Below, one piece after another: positions 1-8,759 of a stretch of DNA of 64,000 nt (position 1 is its first letter; every line of letters begins with the position of its first letter). This stretch comes from Candidatus Vesicomyidisocius sp. Pext_18_S21. Lineage in GTDB: Bacteria; Pseudomonadota; Gammaproteobacteria; PS1; Pseudothioglobaceae. The stretch lies in assembly GCA_021730165.1 (NCBI GenBank), contig CP072535.1, positions 124,001-188,000 on the forward strand, given 5' to 3'. The notes beneath the pieces are model-generated. The model saw only the letters and a list, made by a program, of their open reading frames with translations, had not been told where the DNA came from and searched no databases. The position numbers and the translations under genes are program-made.

Positions 1-317
1 ATATACATTCTAACTGGATCTGTTGTTCTTCCAAACTCCGAATCAAGAGCTGCTAGCGCTGCTATTGCGGCTTCTGCTGAAGTTGATTGTGCTTTGGCAC
101 CAGATTCAACTACTAAGGTGTCTGCATCCGGCACTGTATCAGAAACGGTAATATCCAATTCTTCAAGAATTGTAACAATAGGCTCTACTTGTTCTTGAGT
201 TAATAAGTCTTCTGGCAAGATATCATTAATTTCAGAGTAGGTTAAGTAGCCTTTTTCTTTTCCTACCATGATGAGTTTTTGTAGTGCTTGCTTGTGTGCT
301 TTAGTTGTGGATTTCAT
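1..317 (-). CDS. rpoD: RNA polymerase sigma-70 factor RpoD, N-terminal part (cut by window edge)
   Basis: The reverse strand opens with an ATG at 317 and stays open to base 1, about 105 codons. The product starts MKSTTKAHKQALQKLIMVGK and continues with GYLTYSEINDILP, then an acidic stretch ending DSEFGRTTDPVRMY. This is region 1.1 and the start of region 1.2 of the primary sigma factor, which masks free sigma from DNA and gives the holoenzyme housekeeping promoter specificity. DNA-binding regions 2-4 lie outside the window. It follows prs on the same strand after a 99-base gap rather than dnaG, its common partner. Identification rests on the N-terminal motif only, but that is distinctive. Confidence 0.9.
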   Translation of the reverse strand, partial: MKSTTKAHKQALQKLIMVGKEKGYLTYSEINDILPEDLLTQEQVEPIVTILEELDITVSDTVPDADTLVVESGAKAQSTSAEAAIAALAALDSEFGRTTDPVRMY

Positions 318-416
318 AAATTATGATTATTATATTTGAAAAGCCAAATGATGGATTATACCCAAAGTTATTAGTTAGAAATCATAGCCTTGTATTACGA
401 TGTTTTTATTGTACCA

Positions 417-1370
417 TTATGTAAAAATAGTACTAATAGATTGTTCTTCGCTAATTCGTTTAATAACTTCAGCCATCGTTGGTGCAATTGATAATTGTCT
501 AATTTTAAAACAGTTAGCAACATTAATATTGAGCGGAATAGTATTAGTTGTTATTAATTCATTCAGTTGAGAATTATTAATATTATTAATTGCATTACCA
601 GAAAGTACTGCATGGGTGGCATAGGCTACCACCTCTTTTGCGCCTCGTTGTTTTAAAATACTGGCAGCTTGGCAGAGTGTACTAGCGGTATCAACCATAT
701 CATCAATTAAAATACAACTTCTATCCTTAACATCACCAATAACATTCATTATCTTAACCATGTTAGGTACTGGTCGGCGTTTGTCAATAATGGCAAGATC
801 TGCATCATTTAAGCGTTTTGCAGCAGAGCGTGCCCTTACTACACCACCTACATCAGGAGATACAACAACAATGTCTTTGTAATTTTTAGATAAAATATCT
901 TCAATTAGAACGGGCTGGGCATAAATGTTGTCAATTGGGATGTTAAAAAATCCTTGAATTTGGTCTGCATGTAGATCAACGGTTAATATTCGGTCGACGC
1001 CTGCAGATTCAATTAGTTTTGCTGCAAGTTTTGCTGTAATTGGTACACGAGTTAAGCGTGATCTACGGTCTTGTCTTGAATAGCCAAAATACGGTACAAC
1101 AGCAGTAATTCTTGTAGCTGATGAGCGTTTAAGTGCATCAACGATAATCAAAAGTTCCATTAGGGTTTCAGCTGAAGAAGGTCCGCAAGTAGGTTGAATG
1201 ATAAATACATCACAACCCCGTACATTTTCTAATATTTCAACTTGGGGTTCACCATCGCTAAATCTACTTATAAGTGCTTTACCTTGTACAACATTTAAAC
1301 TAGAAATAATTTCTTTAGAAAGTTCAGGGTTAGCATTACCGCTAAAGATTTTAATTTTGTCAAGAGACAT
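417..1370 (-). CDS. prs: Ribose-phosphate pyrophosphokinase
   Basis: Makes PRPP from ribose 5-phosphate and ATP, feeding purine, pyrimidine, NAD, histidine and tryptophan synthesis in the cytoplasm. The 317-residue length is normal for class I enzymes. Visible landmarks are the catalytic/metal stretch VDLHADQIQGFF near residue 130, the flexible-loop segment SPDVGGVVRARS, and the PRPP-binding loop CILIDDMVDTAST near residue 220. A good -10 hexamer (reverse complement of 1402-1407, TATAAT) lies about 35 bases upstream of the ATG, so the gene may have its own promoter after tRNA-Gln. The order ispE, tRNA-Gln, prs is common in gammaproteobacteria. No defect is visible. Confidence 0.97.
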   Translation of the reverse strand: MSLDKIKIFSGNANPELSKEIISSLNVVQGKALISRFSDGEPQVEILENVRGCDVFIIQPTCGPSSAETLMELLIIVDALKRSSATRITAVVPYFGYSRQDRRSRLTRVPITAKLAAKLIESAGVDRILTVDLHADQIQGFFNIPIDNIYAQPVLIEDILSKNYKDIVVVSPDVGGVVRARSAAKRLNDADLAIIDKRRPVPNMVKIMNVIGDVKDRSCILIDDMVDTASTLCQAASILKQRGAKEVVAYATHAVLSGNAINNINNSQLNELITTNTIPLNINVANCFKIRQLSIAPTMAEVIKRISEEQSISTIFT

Positions 1371-1438
1371 AGAGGTTAACCAATACCATTAAAGTGGCTA
1401 AATTATACGCTTATAAAATATGAAATATAAAAATAAGT

Positions 1439-1513
1439 TGGCTGGGCTGGCAGGATTTGAACCTGCGTATGACGGGATCAAAACCCGTTGCCTTGCCGCT
1501 TGGCGACAGCCCA
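1439..1513 (-). tRNA. tRNA-Gln(TTG)
   Basis: Read on the minus strand, a 7-bp acceptor stem (TGGGCTG with CAGCCCA), a D arm, a five-pair anticodon stem around loop TTTTGAT (anticodon TTG), a T arm with GGTTCAAATCC, discriminator G and a genome-encoded CCA are all present. It decodes CAA and, by wobble, CAG. The 5' half (1478-1513) is also the last 12 codons of ispE, and the ispE stop TGA covers anticodon-loop bases, so the two genes constrain each other. Confidence 0.96.
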
Positions 1514-2350
1514 ATTGTAAATGGGAGAATTATTGATTGCACGTGTTACAAAACTCATCCATTTTTTTGGCACTTTTTTAGCCGCTGCCAAGGCATCTTT
1601 TTCAGTTAAGAATTCATTAAAAACACAGCTTCCTGTACCACTCATTCTAGCTTGTCCGACACGATTATAGCAAGTATTTAGGTGTTTTAGCGCAACACTA
1701 ATTTCTGCTTCTAATGCTATAGCCACTTGTAAACAATCATTATGAGTGTTTACAAGCTCAGAGAAGTTGGCTATTCTCCCTTGAGGTTCGCTTATTGTCA
1801 ATGCATAATGAGAAAAAATTTCTTTAGTTGAAATGTGTTTATTAATAAAAACTACTAGAAAGTAATGATCCGGTGTTTTAATAGGACTTAGAATATTTCC
1901 TATACCTTCTGCCCAAGCACTTTGAGCAAAAATGAATACGGACACATCCGCACCTAAATTTAAACCTAACTTCATAAGTTGTGCCTGAGTTAATTTTGTA
2001 TCCCAAAGTTGATTAAGTGCTACTAACGTAGTTGCTGCATCTGAAGAACCACCACCTAAACCACCACCAATTGGAATATTTTTAACGATTGATAGATTGG
2101 CGCCTAACGTTGTTCCAGTATATTGTTGAAGTGCTTTAGCTGCTTTAATGATTAAATCTTGATCTTGTTTTATACTTTTATTACCACTAGTACGTTTAAT
2201 GACACCATTATTAGTTATTGTGAAAGTTAATTTATCATAATAATCTAGTAGTTGAAAGATGGTTTGTAAGTTGTGGTAATTATCTTTCCTTTTTTTGTTA
2301 ATGTGCAAAAATAAGTTAATTTTTGCAGGTGCAAGCCAAGTACTAGGCAT
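1478..2350 (-). CDS. ispE: 4-diphosphocytidyl-2-C-methyl-D-erythritol kinase
   Basis: ATP-dependent GHMP kinase of the MEP isoprenoid pathway, phosphorylating CDP-methylerythritol at the 2-hydroxyl. The start [13 protein letters not shown] and the ATP-binding loop [12 protein letters not shown] at residues 95-106 are diagnostic; [11 protein letters not shown] near residue 230 is the third GHMP motif. It is 290 residues, a little longer than the roughly 283 of E. coli IspE. The excess is the tail: the last 11 residues ([11 protein letters not shown]) are encoded by the 5' half of tRNA-Gln, and the TGA stop lies in the anticodon loop. The start overlaps the end of orn by 8 bases, suggesting translational coupling. 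Function is secure; whether the tail matters is unknown. Confidence 0.95.
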   Translation of the reverse strand: MPSTWLAPAKINLFLHINKKRKDNYHNLQTIFQLLDYYDKLTFTITNNGVIKRTSGNKSIKQDQDLIIKAAKALQQYTGTTLGANLSIVKNIPIGGGLGGGSSDAATTLVALNQLWDTKLTQAQLMKLGLNLGADVSVFIFAQSAWAEGIGNILSPIKTPDHYFLVVFINKHISTKEIFSHYALTISEPQGRIANFSELVNTHNDCLQVAIALEAEISVALKHLNTCYNRVGQARMSGTGSCVFNEFLTEKDALAAAKKVPKKWMSFVTRAINNSPIYNWAVAKRQGNGF

Positions 2351-2888
2351 TAATGAAAACGTTTCGGTAGTGTTTTAATTCATCAATTGAATCTTGGATA
2401 TCAGAAAGAGCCAAGTGTGCTGAGTTTTTTTTAAATACCATTTTTTCATTAGGTTTCCAGTGCATAATTAATTCTTTAAGAGTAGAAACATCAATATGTC
2501 GGTAGTGGAAAAATTGTTCTAGTGTTGGCATGTAGTTGTATAAAAAACGTCTATCTTGACAAATAGTATTACCACACATAGGTGATGTACCTTTGTTTAC
2601 ATATTTTTTTAAAAATTTTAAGGTATGAATTTCTGCTTTCTTGCAAGACATATTACTTTTTTTAACACGTTCTAGAAGTCCAGAACTAGTATGGTGTTTA
2701 GTATTCCATTGGTCCATATTAGTTAAAATTTTATCATTTTGATGAATAGCTAGTGAAGGACCTTGTGCAATGATATGGAGTTGTGCATCGGTAACAATGG
2801 TAGCAATTTCGATAATAACATTTTTTTCAGGCGTAAGGCCTGTCATTTCTAAATCAATCCAAATTAGGTTAGTATCTTTATTTATCAT
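2343..2888 (-). CDS. orn: Oligoribonuclease
   Basis: 3'-to-5' exonuclease of the DEDDh family that finishes RNA decay by degrading di- to pentanucleotides. At 181 residues it matches the family. Exo I motif IDLEMTG gives D12 and E14; Exo II sits around [18 protein letters not shown]; the final [14 protein letters not shown] supplies the catalytic His and Asp. It sits upstream of ispE on the same strand with an 8-base overlap and starts 12 bases after trpD ends. In E. coli orn is essential, which fits its retention in a reduced genome. Confidence 0.97.
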   Translation of the reverse strand: MINKDTNLIWIDLEMTGLTPEKNVIIEIATIVTDAQLHIIAQGPSLAIHQNDKILTNMDQWNTKHHTSSGLLERVKKSNMSCKKAEIHTLKFLKKYVNKGTSPMCGNTICQDRRFLYNYMPTLEQFFHYRHIDVSTLKELIMHWKPNEKMVFKKNSAHLALSDIQDSIDELKHYRNVFINA

Positions 2889-2900
2889 AAAGATCTATAA

Positions 2901-3920
2901 TTAACAGCCAGTTGATTCACGGACAAAATCATCTAACTTTTGATGAGCTATCCCACTATTTAAGATTTTTAACGCTTTACTAACACCCTCTTGTAGTGAG
3001 TTTGCAAGCTCACATACATAAATAGCTGCACCTGAATTAAGTGCAATGATGTTTTTAGCTACGCTATCTTTACCATCAAGAGCTTGTTGAATTAGTATTA
3101 ATGAGTCATCCGCATTGTTAGCTTTAATATCATCTAAATTACCTATTGGTAAACCAAAATCAGTAGGACTGATAGTGTAAGTCTTAATTTTACCATTCTT
3201 TAATTCAGCTACAAATGTATCATCTGCAATTGAAATCTCATCTAAACCATCTTTAGAATGCACAACTATAATATGTTTAGAGCCTAAATTTTTTAAAACA
3301 TGAGCAATAGGTTCAACTAAAGATTGACTATAGACCCCCATTATCTGATTAGGTACTTTAGCAGGATTAGTTAGTGGCCCTACAATATTAAAAATGGTTC
3401 TAATAGCAAGCTCTTTACGCACATCAGTGGTATATTTCATTACATAGTGATGAAAAGGCGCAAACATAAATCCAATGCCAATTTTTTTAATACATTTACT
3501 AATTCTTTCAACACTCATATCAAGATTAACACCTGCTGCCTTTAATACATCAGCACTGCCTGATTTTGAAGAAACACTACTATTACCATGTTTGGCAACT
3601 GATCCGCCAGCAGCTGCTACAACAAAGGCACATGCAGTTGAAATATTAAACAGCCCTAGTCCATCACCACCTGTTCCACAAGTATCTACCAGGTGTTTGG
3701 TATTCTTAATGTTAACACTTTTGGTAAAAGAACGAATAATTTTGGCAACAGCAGTAATTTCATCAATACTTTCACCTTTTATTGAAAGTCCAATTAAAAA
3801 ACCACCAGTTTGTGCATCGGTAGTTTTACCGGTCATAATGTCACTCATTACTTTTTGCATCTCACTCTGACTAAGATCTTGTTTTTTAACAATTTGTTTA
3901 ATAGCTTGTTGTATGTTCAC
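2901..3920 (-). CDS. trpD: Anthranilate phosphoribosyltransferase
   Basis: Second committed step of tryptophan synthesis: transfers phosphoribosyl from PRPP to anthranilate. The glycine-rich PRPP-binding motif DTCGTGGDG is at residues 79-87, followed by KHGNSSVSSKSGSADVL, both hallmarks of the family. At 339 residues it has normal length and is a stand-alone enzyme, not fused to TrpG. No other trp gene is adjacent, so the pathway is dispersed. It lies 4 bases from the end of pepP and probably belongs to a pepP-trpD-orn-ispE transcript. Confidence 0.97.
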   Translation of the reverse strand: MNIQQAIKQIVKKQDLSQSEMQKVMSDIMTGKTTDAQTGGFLIGLSIKGESIDEITAVAKIIRSFTKSVNIKNTKHLVDTCGTGGDGLGLFNISTACAFVVAAAGGSVAKHGNSSVSSKSGSADVLKAAGVNLDMSVERISKCIKKIGIGFMFAPFHHYVMKYTTDVRKELAIRTIFNIVGPLTNPAKVPNQIMGVYSQSLVEPIAHVLKNLGSKHIIVVHSKDGLDEISIADDTFVAELKNGKIKTYTISPTDFGLPIGNLDDIKANNADDSLILIQQALDGKDSVAKNIIALNSGAAIYVCELANSLQEGVSKALKILNSGIAHQKLDDFVRESTGC

Positions 3921-3924
3921 AGTA

Positions 3925-5142
3925 TTATTGGCTCATAAGTAATTCAATATCGTTGATTTCTTTAGCGAGAGATTTAGTTAGTACTGTATTTCCTGATTTT
4001 GTTATTAATACAATGTCTTCAATTCTGACGCCAATGTTGTGATAAATTGGATTAATTTTATCATTTTTACGGATATAAATACCAGGTTCGATAGTGGTTA
4101 TCATGCCAGCTACAAATTTTTTGTGATGACCATTTTTTTTGTATTGACCCACATCATGTACATCAAGACCAAGCCAATGTCCTGTACTATGCATATAAAA
4201 CTGTGACAAGTTGTCACCTATTTGCAATATACCAAGACTAATTAAACCTTTTTTGATTGTATTAATTGCAATTTTATGGGGTTTATTGATTTTTATACCA
4301 GGTTTAATGCTATTAATAGCATTAATTTGAGCATTAAGAACAATTTGATAAATTTGTTTTTGTGCAGAAGAAAATTGACCATTAACTGGGAAAGTTCGTG
4401 TGATATCTGAGGCGTAGCAGTCAACTTCAGCACCAGCATCAATCAAAATTAAATCACCTTTATTGAGTTTTCTGTTATTTTCTATATAGTGTAATAAACA
4501 AGAGTTCATTCCTCCTGCAACAATGGGAGTGTAGGCATGTTGAGCATTATTTTTGGTAAAAAATCCATCAAAAATACTTTGTATTTCAAATTCAAACATA
4601 TCTGGTTTGATAGTTTGCATCGCTAATTGGTGTGCTTTGATTGAGATATTAGCTGCTTTTTGAATAGTACTTATTTCAAGCTTGTCCTTAATAAGGCGCA
4701 TCTCATGTAAAGTTGGGATTAATGATTTTAGTTTATACTTTAATAGAAGGTACTCAATATCATTATCTACTTGACAATTTGTGGTATCAAAGTAAACTTG
4801 ATTATTCAATATTAATTGAGGTATTTTTTCTTTTAAAAAGTCTATAGAAAAAGCATTATCTGATTTTAAAATGTTAGATGCTTCATCAATTCCTAGGCGT
4901 TTTTCACCCCATATTTCACATGTTTTGTCTTTAGGACGTAAAAATATTGTGTAGTTTTTTCTAGAAAAAACTGCTATTGCTTTAGGCTCTTGTAAGCCAG
5001 TTAGATAGTAAAAATCACTACGTACCCGGAATGGGTAATTGATATCACCAGAACGATTCTTCTCAGAATTACTACTTATAATAACGACTGCATTGTTATC
5101 CAGCTGGTTTAGCAGTGAGAGTCTTCTCTTTTGATGTATCAT
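3925..5142 (-). CDS. pepP: Xaa-Pro aminopeptidase (M24B family)
   Basis: Cytoplasmic metallopeptidase removing N-terminal residues ahead of proline. An N-terminal creatinase-like domain (residues 1 to about 165) precedes a pita-bread domain. Metal ligands are visible in LIDAGAEVDCYASDITRTFP (two Asp), HSTGHWLGLDVHDVG (His), TTIEPGIYI (Glu) and GVRIEDIVLI (Glu). At 405 residues it is shorter than E. coli PepP (about 440), mostly at the N-terminus, with the catalytic core complete. It is transcribed away from the broken rsmE, with 53 bases between the starts. Confidence 0.93.
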   Translation of the reverse strand: MIHQKRRLSLLNQLDNNAVVIISSNSEKNRSGDINYPFRVRSDFYYLTGLQEPKAIAVFSRKNYTIFLRPKDKTCEIWGEKRLGIDEASNILKSDNAFSIDFLKEKIPQLILNNQVYFDTTNCQVDNDIEYLLLKYKLKSLIPTLHEMRLIKDKLEISTIQKAANISIKAHQLAMQTIKPDMFEFEIQSIFDGFFTKNNAQHAYTPIVAGGMNSCLLHYIENNRKLNKGDLILIDAGAEVDCYASDITRTFPVNGQFSSAQKQIYQIVLNAQINAINSIKPGIKINKPHKIAINTIKKGLISLGILQIGDNLSQFYMHSTGHWLGLDVHDVGQYKKNGHHKKFVAGMITTIEPGIYIRKNDKINPIYHNIGVRIEDIVLITKSGNTVLTKSLAKEINDIELLMSQ

Positions 5143-5195
5143 TTTATCAAGTAAAGTTTAATTATTATCCACTATTTAGTGCATACAAGAATACC

Positions 5196-5914
5196 ATGAA
5201 ACATGTACGATTGTGTCAAAATATCTCCTTAAAAATTAATAAGAAATTGGTACTTGATGAGTATGTATCATGTAATTTGGCAAAATTATTGCGATTTTTA
5301 CAAGGGCAAGAGATTACTTTATTTAATGGCGATAGTAGTAATTATTTAGCAACGATTGTGCGAGTAAAAAAACTATCGTGAAGGTGTAATACACACCTGC
5401 ACACAGAATAATTCAGAGCCTAAGTATAAATATTACTTTGGTTCAAGGTATTGCGAAAGTTGAAAAAATGGATTTTTTAACGCAAAATTCGGTTGAATTA
5501 GGAGTGAATAGAATAATACCTATTTTTAGTGAGTATTGTGTGATTCATCTCCAAGATGAGAAATTATAGAAGCGCATGGGGGTCCCATTGGCAAAAGATT
5601 ATCATTGGTGTTTGTGAACAATTAGGTAGATCTGTGATGCCAAGTTTGGCATTAGCCATGAATTTTGAGGATTTTGTTAATACTAAGTTTAGTAATGGGT
5701 TTGTATTGCATCATCGTGCCGAATATTTATTATTAGAAATGAATAAGGGTTAAGCAACTATTATTATTGGATCAGAAGGCGGACTGAGTGGTCAAGAAAT
5801 AGCAAATGTAAATGAACAAGTGCTCAAAGTTTATTATTAGGCTCGAGAATATTAAGAGCTGAAACCGCCTCGTTGGCGACTATTGCTAATATGCAGTTAT
5901 TATGGGGTAGTTAA
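5196..5914 (+). pseudogene. rsmE: Broken 16S rRNA m3U1498 methyltransferase
   Basis: Conceptual translation in shifting frames gives an almost complete RsmE. ATG 5196 starts MKHVRLCQ, with AKLLRFLQGQEITLFNGDSS (N-terminal PUA-like part). The frame is lost at a run of seven A near 5366. Then NITLVQGIAKVEKMDF and NSVELGVNRIIPIFSE follow in another frame; after a further shift near 5560 come HWQKIIIGVCEQLGR and, past an in-frame TAA at 5751, the SAM-knot motif IIIGSEGGLSGQEI. A last shift near 5830 leads to GSRILRAETASLATIANMQ and a natural stop at 5912-5914. At least three frameshifts plus stops mean no working enzyme. RsmE is non-essential in E. coli. Confidence 0.88.
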
Positions 5915-6825
5915 TACATTTAAGGTTTTTTGAATAGGTCTTAATATATTTATAAGTTTTTTACGAGTAGCAGAACCTATTAAACAGTGTGCTGAAATGG
6001 TGCTAACGACTAAATATTCATTTACACTTGCTAATAGCATTCTAGCAAATAGTTGTTCTCTTTCATCTTTTAATATCACAAACCATAACATTAGCTTGGT
6101 TAGTAATATCGACAATAGATTCTTTAAAAGTTATTGAGGGATGATATTAGATATTGTCCGATTACATCTAGTGTACGATACAAAATAGTTTTTTTATTAA
6201 TTTTTTTTAAAATATTAATTGTGTTTGTTTATCTGAAATACTTTGTAAGTCTTGATGTCTAAATTTAAAAAAAACCACTTAAAAAGGTTATTTTTTTTAC
6301 CTTGTTTCCACAATTTAGCTTTTTTATTGATTAGGTCTTTTTGTAATATCAATTTAGTGGTATCAATTAATTGTTCTATATCATGTATAAAGGGTAATAA
6401 TTCTAGTAAATATTTGGCGATATTTTTACCAATATTGGCGTTAATAATAAAATCTTTAGTGAGTAATAAGCGTCAGATTTCATCTTGATTAGTAGTATTA
6501 GTAGCGCACGATTAAGTTAGTTTGAGTAAATTTATCAAATTTGATTGTATTTGATACTACTATAACAGCTTCAACCTCACCCAGTTTGAGTAGTAATGAA
6601 AGGTTTAATGATGTTACTTATTTCTATTATTGAGCATTGCTTTAAATATGATAGATATTTTCCCTTTATTGTTTCCATAACTTGATTGATAAGAAGTTTT
6701 TTAACTTCTTTGGTATAGTGTCACTATTACTTAGTTAGGCTTAAATCAATCACTTGTTCTTTAAATTGTGTGTTTAGTCTAATAACTATTAGTTTATAAG
6801 TATCAATATGAATTGCGGTCGAAGT
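5900..6825 (-). pseudogene. Remnant of an unidentified protein-coding gene
   Basis: The minus strand holds a chain of protein-like segments in different frames, interrupted by stops: IHIDTYKLIVIRLNTQFKEQ (about 6820), YTKEVKKLLINQVMETIKGK (about 6720), LLLKLGEVEAVIVVSNTIKF (about 6595), LLLTKDFIINANIGKNIAKY (about 6470), LINKKAKLWKQGKK (about 6330), YRTLDVIGQYLISSLNNF (6180) and EREQLFARMLLASVNEYLVV (about 6060) to the stop at 5900. The composition (charged helices alternating with hydrophobic residues) is that of a soluble or peripheral protein of about 300 residues. I do not recognise the family. It abuts the rsmE remnant tail to tail and lies downstream of proC. Confidence 0.5.
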
Positions 6826-7160
6826 CTTAGAATATCTTCAGTGTTTAGTATTTAGAAGTCTATTGGGTTTTGATATAATAGAATTTATTAAAAAATAACT
6901 AGCTCTTGTTTGCTAATGTTGATTATTATTAAAAATCTAGATTGATATGTATACATCTGATGGTAGTTATTTATTATTTTAACTATGTTCTTGATATAAT
7001 CATATTTTATATGGCATTGTTTTTATATCTATTTTTAATAGATTAAATTTAGTATGTAAATTCAATATGTGTCTCAAAAAGTAATATTTATATTTAATAA
7101 GTGTAATAGTATTTTTTAATGAAAAAACTGTTTAAGTGTTGAAGTTTTTTGCTTAATGAC
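6826..7160. other. Gene-free stretch downstream of proC
   Basis: About 335 bases of very AT-rich DNA between the unidentified remnant and the end of proC. Every frame is rich in stops. It may be the eroded 5' part of the same remnant, but no protein motif, tRNA-like fold or promoter stands out. Confidence 0.5.
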
Positions 7161-7988
7161 TTATTCATCATTACTCAACTCTATACCTATTTTATTTGCT
7201 CTATCAGAAGCAGCACGTATTGCATGAGTAATAATAACTTCAAAGTCTTGGTTTTGTAAAGACTCAATTGCTGCTTGAGTTGTTCCATTTTTTGAGGTGA
7301 CTTTATTGCGAAGTTGCTGTGGTGAATCTTTAGAACGACTTGCCATCATACTTGCACCTAGTGCAGTTTGAATGCTTAACTTTTGTGCTACTACTTCATC
7401 CAGACCTAATGTTACCCCGGCTTTAGTCATCGATTCAAGCATTAAAAAAAAATAGGCAGGGCCACTACCAGAAACTGCCGTGATTGCATTCAACAAACCC
7501 TCATCATTTACCCATAAGCATTCACCTACAGAATTTAGTATGGTCTCTGCTAGAAATTTTTGTTTATTTGATACTTGTTTGTTAGCAAATAAACCTGTTA
7601 TACCTTGGTTGAGTAATGCAGGTGTATTAGGCATAGTACGTACAATAGCTTGGTTACCACCTAGCCAGCGTTCAATATCATGTGATCTTACTCCCGCAGC
7701 AATGGATATAATGAGTGTATTGGTTGTAATTTTGTTTTTTAAATTTTTACAGACTGATGATAATACTTGTGGTTTAACAGCAAAAATAATAGTGCTACAT
7801 TGAGTTGCAAGTTTGGTATTATCCGTAAAAACTTCAATATTAAATTCGGTTTTTCGAATGAGTAATAATGCTTCGTTAGTATCACTGATTTTGATTTGGT
7901 TATGGTCAGTCTTATTGCTAATAAGCCCAGAAATAATAGCATGGGTCATATTACCAGCACCGATAAAACCGATAAGTGAGTTTTGCAT
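7161..7988 (-). CDS. proC: Pyrroline-5-carboxylate reductase
   Basis: Last step of proline synthesis: NADPH-dependent reduction of pyrroline-5-carboxylate. The Rossmann motif IGFIGAGNM is at residues 6-14, and the C-terminal signature SGSGPAYFFLMLESM around residue 180 helps form the dimer active site. At 275 residues it has full length. proA lies at 21635-22894, so two proline-pathway enzymes are in this window but unlinked. It is divergent from gph with 74 bases between the starts. Confidence 0.97.
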   Translation of the reverse strand: MQNSLIGFIGAGNMTHAIISGLISNKTDHNQIKISDTNEALLLIRKTEFNIEVFTDNTKLATQCSTIIFAVKPQVLSSVCKNLKNKITTNTLIISIAAGVRSHDIERWLGGNQAIVRTMPNTPALLNQGITGLFANKQVSNKQKFLAETILNSVGECLWVNDEGLLNAITAVSGSGPAYFFLMLESMTKAGVTLGLDEVVAQKLSIQTALGASMMASRSKDSPQQLRNKVTSKNGTTQAAIESLQNQDFEVIITHAIRAASDRANKIGIELSNDE

Positions 7989-8062
7989 AACTAATATTAT
8001 AAAGTATTAATATACTGTGTATTTTACTAAAATAGTGTTTATTAAAAAATAAAAGGACGTCA

Positions 8063-8731
8063 ATGAAAAAATTTAATCCAAAATTAATTATAATTGATGT
8101 AGATGGGACATTGGTAGATAGTGTTCCAGATTTAGCCTATTGTATTGATGAGTTAATGAAAGTAATGAATAGGACGCCATGGGGTGAGGCAAAAGTTCGT
8201 GACTGGGTTGGTAATGGTGTATTAAAGTTAGTAGAAAGGTCATTGACTGGTAAACTTGAGGCGAGTGTTAATAAACAAGATTTTGATAAAGCTTATTCAA
8301 TTTTTTTAGAGTTGTATAGCGTTAATACTTCTGTGCGTTCATGTTTATACGACGGTGTAAAAGAAGGTTTGGATTACTTAAAACGACAAGGTTACTTGTT
8401 AGGCTGTGTGACCAATAAAGACGAGCAATTTACCTTACCAATTTTAAAAGATTTGGATATTTTTAATTATTTTGGATTGGTAGTTTCGGGTGATACTTTA
8501 GTAAAGAAAAAACCAGATCCATTGCCATTATTACACAGCGCTAAATTTTTTAATATCCCTCCACAAAGTTGTTTAATGCTTGGTGATTCAATTAGCGATG
8601 TAATTGCTTCACGTGTTGCTGGTTTTGAGATTATTTGTATGTCGTATGGATATAATCATGGTAAAGACATCCAAGATGTCAATCCAGATTTAGTTATTGA
8701 TTCAATGATTGAACTTAAAGATTATTTATAA
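8063..8731 (+). CDS. gph: Phosphoglycolate phosphatase (HAD family)
   Basis: Hydrolyses 2-phosphoglycolate, the toxic product of RuBisCO oxygenase activity and of DNA 3'-end repair. HAD motif I is DVDGTLVDS with nucleophile D12 and acid D14; motif II is in GCVTNKDEQFT; the motif III Lys is in KKKPDPLP; motif IV is LGDSISDV. Length 222 is normal. An AGGACG ribosome-binding site lies just before the ATG at 8063. In an autotrophic sulfur-oxidising symbiont a role in photorespiratory salvage is likely; substrate assignment within the HAD family is by similarity to Gph. Confidence 0.9.
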   Translation: MKKFNPKLIIIDVDGTLVDSVPDLAYCIDELMKVMNRTPWGEAKVRDWVGNGVLKLVERSLTGKLEASVNKQDFDKAYSIFLELYSVNTSVRSCLYDGVKEGLDYLKRQGYLLGCVTNKDEQFTLPILKDLDIFNYFGLVVSGDTLVKKKPDPLPLLHSAKFFNIPPQSCLMLGDSISDVIASRVAGFEIICMSYGYNHGKDIQDVNPDLVIDSMIELKDYL

Positions 8732-8759
8732 TAGATTAGTATCAGTAAAATATATTCAT

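Noticed and set aside
3475..3870. 131-codon plus-strand frame inside trpD
   Set aside because: Antisense shadow; low-complexity product rich in L, S and P, while trpD motifs are intact on the other strand.
5900..6115. 71-codon minus-strand frame as an intact small gene
   Set aside because: The protein-like sequence continues upstream in another frame (QANVMVCDIK), so it is the C-terminal end of a broken longer gene.
6252..6488. 78-codon open frame on the plus strand
   Set aside because: It is the antisense of the unidentified minus-strand remnant, begins without a ribosome-binding site and has a cysteine- and phenylalanine-rich composition unlike the real proteins here.
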